DNA of 64,000 bases from Cristatella mucedo. Taxonomy: Eukaryota > Bryozoa > Phylactolaemata > Cristatellidae. The translations under genes were made by a program, and so were the position numbers. Numbering within the stretch: the first letter of the stretch is position 1; each line of letters opens with the position of its first letter. Shown in pieces: positions 59,830-64,000 of this stretch. The stretch lies in NCBI GenBank assembly GCA_009760855.2, contig WPIO01000020.1:5465501-5529500 (forward strand), in the 5' to 3' direction. The notes under the pieces are model-generated. The model saw nothing but the letters and a program-made list of their open reading frames with translations. It did no database searches and was not told where the DNA came from.

Positions 59830-61565
59830 ACACATCTGAAATTTCTTGCTACTTAGCATCTAAGCTGTACTTAGTGTCTTCGGAACTGGGCAGTTCATGT
59901 TCAGCTGTCGCACTGTTGTGTACCACCATATTACTGACTTTCCAGTTCGCACAACAGCTCACCTGGAATCTGTGCAATATTGTATTAGGAAAGGCTGTCG
60001 TTATGCCATTATCATGTAGGTCACACTCAGACCGAATCCCAGCCTTGGATAATTCCAGTAAATAGAATCATGTTTCATTGCTCAATGTTTCAGCAGAGAC
60101 TGATGAATATGACTGTTTAAGATCGATTAATCCCAGATTGTCATCAACCATCCACTGTTTAGTCTTGGTCCAGTAGACATCACTTTGGCTGTGACTTGTG
60201 GGAACTGACCAGGGGGTTTCCTGTCACCAACCAGCTGTAGCACCAACCAGCTGTTGCTGATCCACTCCCCCACTTCTATAGTGATTTCTTCACATACTGG
60301 CTAACAGGAGTGGTAAGCAGTAACCTGGTTTCAATTGCTCCCAGAATGTACTACTCCATTGCACCGTCAATCAATTTTCAAGTGAAATTGCCGTAAAGTC
60401 TTTCTCGTCCAAGCTCAGCTCCAGTTCTGTAGACTCAGACTCCCAAATAGAGGGCTCAGTTGTCGTGGATTCTGCTGCTGCTTCTGGGCCTCCACTGATA
60501 CTTTGCTGTACAGTCTTCTTTTGCTCAATAATTTCAAAATGTGACATGTGTATTCTTGGGGCAGATGCAGAGGGGCATCCAAATGTGAAAAGTCCTTCGT
60601 GGTTCATTCTGACCCCACCTAGTGCAGCCAAGGTGTCCAAGCCGAGCAGCATATCTTGCTCCGGGATGATGCCAGCCACCAGTCTCTTCACGACCAGGGT
60701 TAGTTCGAATCCTGCAGTGGGTGATTCGTTTTTTGCCAACTACAAGTGATAGCAACAACCATTAAGGCTCTTCTGCTGCTATGTAAATTAGGCTGATAAA
60801 TCCGTTAATACTTTTTTTAGTTCTTTATAGCCTCTTTGCCAGCCTTTTCTTGCACGATCACTTGAGTTAGCCCAAACGACCATCCGAGAACGGCCACCGT
60901 CCAATATGGCCTTTGAGTACTAGCCGTGGGTAGTAGGCCAGATAGATTACGAAAATGACCTAATGCAAAAGTTTTCGTGCTAAACATCTCGTTTTCGGGC
61001 AGACAACGTCCTCAATAGACAAGCTGCTGACAACTGAGAAATCTCACCTCAGACGTAGCAGGCACAGATTTTCCTGGCATAGGTAATGTGTTGGGCACGT
61101 TGGGATACGGCATACTTCAACCTTGGCTAACTTATCGTGTCCTTGCAAGCATTATCACGAACTTCCATCGCTTGAACTTGTGTAACTCCAGCCAAGCAGC
61201 TCTCTTGTGTAGCAACAAAAGTCCTCTTTTTTCTCGATAATTTGTTGAAGTTCAATATCTTTCAACGGAATAAACCAACCAAAACTGCCTCCTAACTTCG
61301 TTGGGAAAGCTCGGCCGCGAATGCGAAGTTAACAAGCGCCCTCGAGAAATTTCAGAGATCCGAGCTCAACCAGCCATTGTACATGCAATTCGTAAAGATC
61401 ATCCGACTCTCTGTCCTTCTGCCTGAGTAATCGATAGACACGCAAGCAATCAAGGGATAATGCGCCAGCGACTTCTTTTTCACCACCTCGAAGCCACAAG
61501 CCTTCCCCATGCTGATATTCCGTGACTAACATTAGCTTCTGCTGGCGGCTGAGATGCGACATGGG
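59830..61565 (-). mobile_element. Ty3/gypsy LTR retrotransposon remnant (gag-like, protease)
   Basis: On the minus strand: a gag-like stretch YRLLRQKDRESDDLYELHVQ (61329-61562); a protease-like block MLLGLDTLAALGGVRMN (within 60371-60739), resembling the I-L-G-x-D-x-L segment of retropepsins; and a linker to QEISDVFAS at about 59,835, which resembles the region before reverse transcriptase. The RT itself is absent, cut by the family A LINE. The catalytic D-S/T-G of the protease is not visible because a SINE occupies the upstream side. The order fits gypsy, but each signature is short. Confidence 0.55.
60690..60830 (+). mobile_element. type beta tRNA-derived SINE
   Basis: B box AGTTCGAATCC at about 60,701, then GCAGTGGGTGATTCG, TAAGGCTCTTCTGCTGCTAT and a TAATACTTTTTTTAG end. 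It is inserted antisense in the gypsy remnant and contributes the start of a spurious minus-strand frame. Confidence 0.75.
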
Positions 61566-61761
61566 TTCAGCACACTTACACAGCTGATTCTTAGCATGAA
61601 AAATAGATTTTTTCAGAAACGGCTTTATCTAAAAGCAACTGTGAGCCTACATTAAGCTGGGCAACCAAGCTAGGAACGCTGTATATATATACCCTGGAGA
61701 AGCTGACAGAAATCTCTAGAATGAATTGCTTACGGAGAATGTTTTAGCATTTCCTCTAGGT

Positions 61762-61945
61762 CTCTGGTTCCCAAACTTCTTAATGCTGCGATACTTTATT
61801 ATAGTTTCTCATGTTTTAGTGACCCCCTAACATAAAATGATTGTGTGCAAAATGTGGAAATATGTTTTCAGATGGTCTTAGGTGACCCATGTGAAAGAGT
61901 CGTTCGAGCCCTAAGAGGTCGCGACCCACGCGTTGAGAACTGCTG
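61762..61945. mobile_element. SPIN-like nonautonomous hAT element, copy 2
   Basis: A 184-bp element starting CTCTGGTTCCCAAAC and ending GTTGAGAACTGCTG. It is flanked by perfect 8-bp direct repeats CTCTAGGT (61,754-61,761 and 61,946-61,953). It shares AAAATGTGGAAAT, GATGGTCTTAGG and GGTCGCGACCCA-type sequence with copy 1 at 9,071. It has no transposase. Confidence 0.88.
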
Positions 61946-61951
61946 CTCTAG

Positions 61952-61989
61952 GTACAGGCAGCAGTCGGTTGGGCCACCAGCATAGTCGG

Positions 61990-62036
<47 letters not shown>

Positions 62037-62081
62037 GTATATACCGACTATGCTAGTGGCCCAACCGACTGCTGCCTGTAC
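61952..62081. repeat. palindrome: 49-bp inverted repeats around (AT)n
   Basis: The left arm 61,952-62,000 starts GTACAGGCAGCAGTCGG. The right arm 62,033-62,081 is its reverse complement with one mismatch (GCCACCAGC against GCCACTAGC). The spacer is 32 bp of AT repeat. The arms begin at the right target duplication of the adjoining hAT element. Confidence 0.95.
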
Positions 62082-62086
62082 ATATG

Positions 62087-62276
<190 letters not shown>

Positions 62277-62282
62277 ATATAC

Positions 62283-62760
62283 CACATCGAGCCTGTGGCT
62301 GTGCAGTCGGATCCTATTCATTAGTAAGAGTAGCTCAAGCGAAAAACTATGTTTTAAGAGAAAGCGACTGAACCAACAACAAGTAAAGATGTAAAGGACT
62401 GAGGCAGTGCTTTAGCCATCCTGTGAATACTCTACTAGCCTCCAATACCTTGGTTTGGCATAAAGGTACCAAAGGGATTGCGACCATGGCAGACGATCAC
62501 AGGTACGTGAGAGCATCCTTAATACTTGGATTTCAGATTTGGTATAACGTACAATAATTGGATCAATTGTGCCTCGAAACCTACTTGTTCCATCACAGAA
62601 CCTGCGACTTGTTTCATTTCAGAACCCACGACTTACTGGCCCAAAATAAACAGTTGAATTCGGGGTGATCAGTGATGACAGGGTGTATTTTGAAAGCATA
62701 TACAAGCCGGCCTCTCAGCCTTTCTCCAGAGCACCGGGAACAGGTACTTTCGAGGATAGA
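62283..62760 (+). repeat. interspersed repeat D, copy 2
   Basis: Aligns with 42,895-43,370: GTGGCTGTGCAGTCGGATCC, ACTATGTTTTAAGAGAAAGC, TACCTTGGTTTGGCATAAAG, GATCAGTGATGACAGGGTG. Moderately diverged. Function unknown. Confidence 0.65.
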
Positions 62761-63079
62761 AGTCTGGTCACCTTGCTATTCCACACTTGTTTTAAGTGCG
62801 TGCACAACATAATGTCACTTATTCTGACTTTTCTAGAGTGACCAACTAATTTAGACTGAACGAGAATTCAGAGAATTAAAACCAATCGAGGAGCTCATTC
62901 TAATGATGACGTGTTCTGTCTAGTTGATGTTGAATGCAACCCGATTCAGCGAGTTCCTATAATACAGGGAATGTCGGGAATCATTGCTAGGTTCACTTCT
63001 TTTGACAATGCATGCTCTCCTTATTTCCAACGTTTTTTCCAAGCACAATGCAGGCTGTAATTTCCATGCAGGCTTTGCT
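62761..63079. other. unassigned sequence
   Basis: No gene or repeat recognised. Confidence 0.4.
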
Positions 63080-63285
63080 CGGGTGCTGCTGAGCCTTGAT
63101 CTTTCCCTGCCTTCCAGCATCTCAACCTCACTGAGCTCCCTTGCTGAGAATATTGCCTATATTCGCACTTAAACGACAGCAAACCTCAACTTAAAAGATT
63201 AGACAATAGATTTCTAGTGTTAGGCCCACCTAGTATTACTCGGAAATAGGAAAATCTACCGTCAACTGAGAGCCACCCACATGTT
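63080..63285 (+). mobile_element. diverged CR1-like LINE fragment
   Basis: Plus-strand readings LDLSLPSSISTSLSSLAENI, then after frameshifts LNDSKPQL and FLVLGPPSITRK with ENLPS. They match in order the family A segments after the catalytic motif (FDPSKSSSTLNSLSACI, LNDDKTNLLVMGKPSAIQ). Old and broken. Confidence 0.55.
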
Positions 63286-64000
63286 TCTGGTCGTCGCAGT
63301 AGTGAATTGCGGTTTCCTCGTCCAGAGTCACCTTTTGCAAGAAGACGACGTCAACTTCAGAGTCAAGTCGGCTTTCTCTCAGTTACCTGATATTTTGGGC
63401 TTTCTTAGACAGGTAGATGATATTTGAAAGTTCAATGTATTTGCGACATCCGTAATCGAATTTTGTAACTCACTACTTATAGGTCATCTGCCGTGTGCAT
63501 TAAGGCGTTTACAAGTGGCAAAAAACCGTGATGTCGTGTCTGTCTCTTGTGAGCACAGCAGTGGCCGTCGAACGCTATGTCTTACCCAACTGCTTTTGCT
63601 TTCCATCAAGTAGTGAATGGACTTTAGGATCAAGTACTTCTAGGTCACTTAGATCACTTGCTTTGACCTACATATTCAGATGGCTCAGGTTTTAAGACTA
63701 CGATCGTTTCATATCAGTTGCGAGCATAAAGTAAAGGATGGCTCACTCAAACCCTAGCAAAACCCGCTTGTCAGATGGCAAAACTTGAGCAGTCAGCATA
63801 CTAAGCTCAGATAATGCCTGTGTATAGTGTAATCATGGCTACCATTAATTGCTCCTTAGGAATATTTAATGGAAATGTCAGCAGCGAGCCTTGCACTGTG
63901 CTTCACATTGTGATACATAGGGCATTCAGATTCAATAAAAGATGATCCCGTATAATAATCACGTGCGAGACGTAATTTACTAAGAAAGATTTTATATGCT
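63286..64000. other. unassigned sequence
   Basis: No coding frame, repeat or RNA gene recognised to the end of the window. Confidence 0.4.

Overview
This window looks like repeat-rich, gene-poor nuclear DNA from an animal, probably an invertebrate. There are no bacterial-style operons, and open frames are almost all short. Recognisable protein signatures come mainly from decayed retrotransposons: CR1-like and R2-superclade non-LTR elements and Ty3/gypsy LTR elements. tRNA-headed SINEs, short hAT-type DNA transposons and long (AT)n microsatellites are interspersed. I cannot name the species. No tRNA or rRNA gene was recognised.

Family A, a CR1-like LINE, dominates. About twenty 5'-truncated copies lie on both strands (best at 58.07-59.80 kb). 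Their 3' ends carry a conserved segment of about 60 bp followed by (ATT)n. Family B is a second CR1-like LINE with a (CATTA)n-type tail (2.4, 34.8-36.1, 47.5 and 54.7-56.0 kb). A tRNA-headed SINE (type alpha, 7.83 and 41.5 kb) ends in the 3' segment of family A, which suggests it uses family A for its movement. A second tRNA-headed SINE (type beta) occurs at least six times. An R2/NeSL/Hero-like element with thumb, zinc knuckle and restriction-like endonuclease lies at 27.55-29.3 kb, with a fragment at 45.8 kb. Two Ty3/gypsy ruins lie at 46.8-47.7 and 59.8-61.6 kb. Three short hAT-like elements with 8-bp target duplications lie at 9.07, 26.92 and 61.76 kb.

Layout: 0-4.5 kb holds LINE tails and a convincing coding exon on the minus strand (3558-4131). 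From 5 to 9 kb there are stacked family A copies. From 9.5 to 14.6 kb there are further candidate exons (9580-9696 minus, phase-compatible with the first; 9870-10073 plus) and a GC-richer zone. From 14.8 to 34.8 kb there are scattered LINE, R2-like, SINE and hAT copies separated by sequence in which I see nothing. At 37.2-42.9 and 49.3-53.95 kb lie two same-orientation copies of a long unknown repeat (repeat C) that share a perfect 16-bp-stem hairpin. From 54.5 to 62.3 kb there are LINEs, gypsy remains, two giant (AT)n tracts and a 49-bp-arm palindrome.

The only part I would call host gene is the minus-strand exon pair near 3.6-4.1 and 9.6-9.7 kb, which encodes part of a low-complexity, probably nuclear protein of unknown identity. 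Everything else is mobile DNA, its decay products or unassigned sequence.
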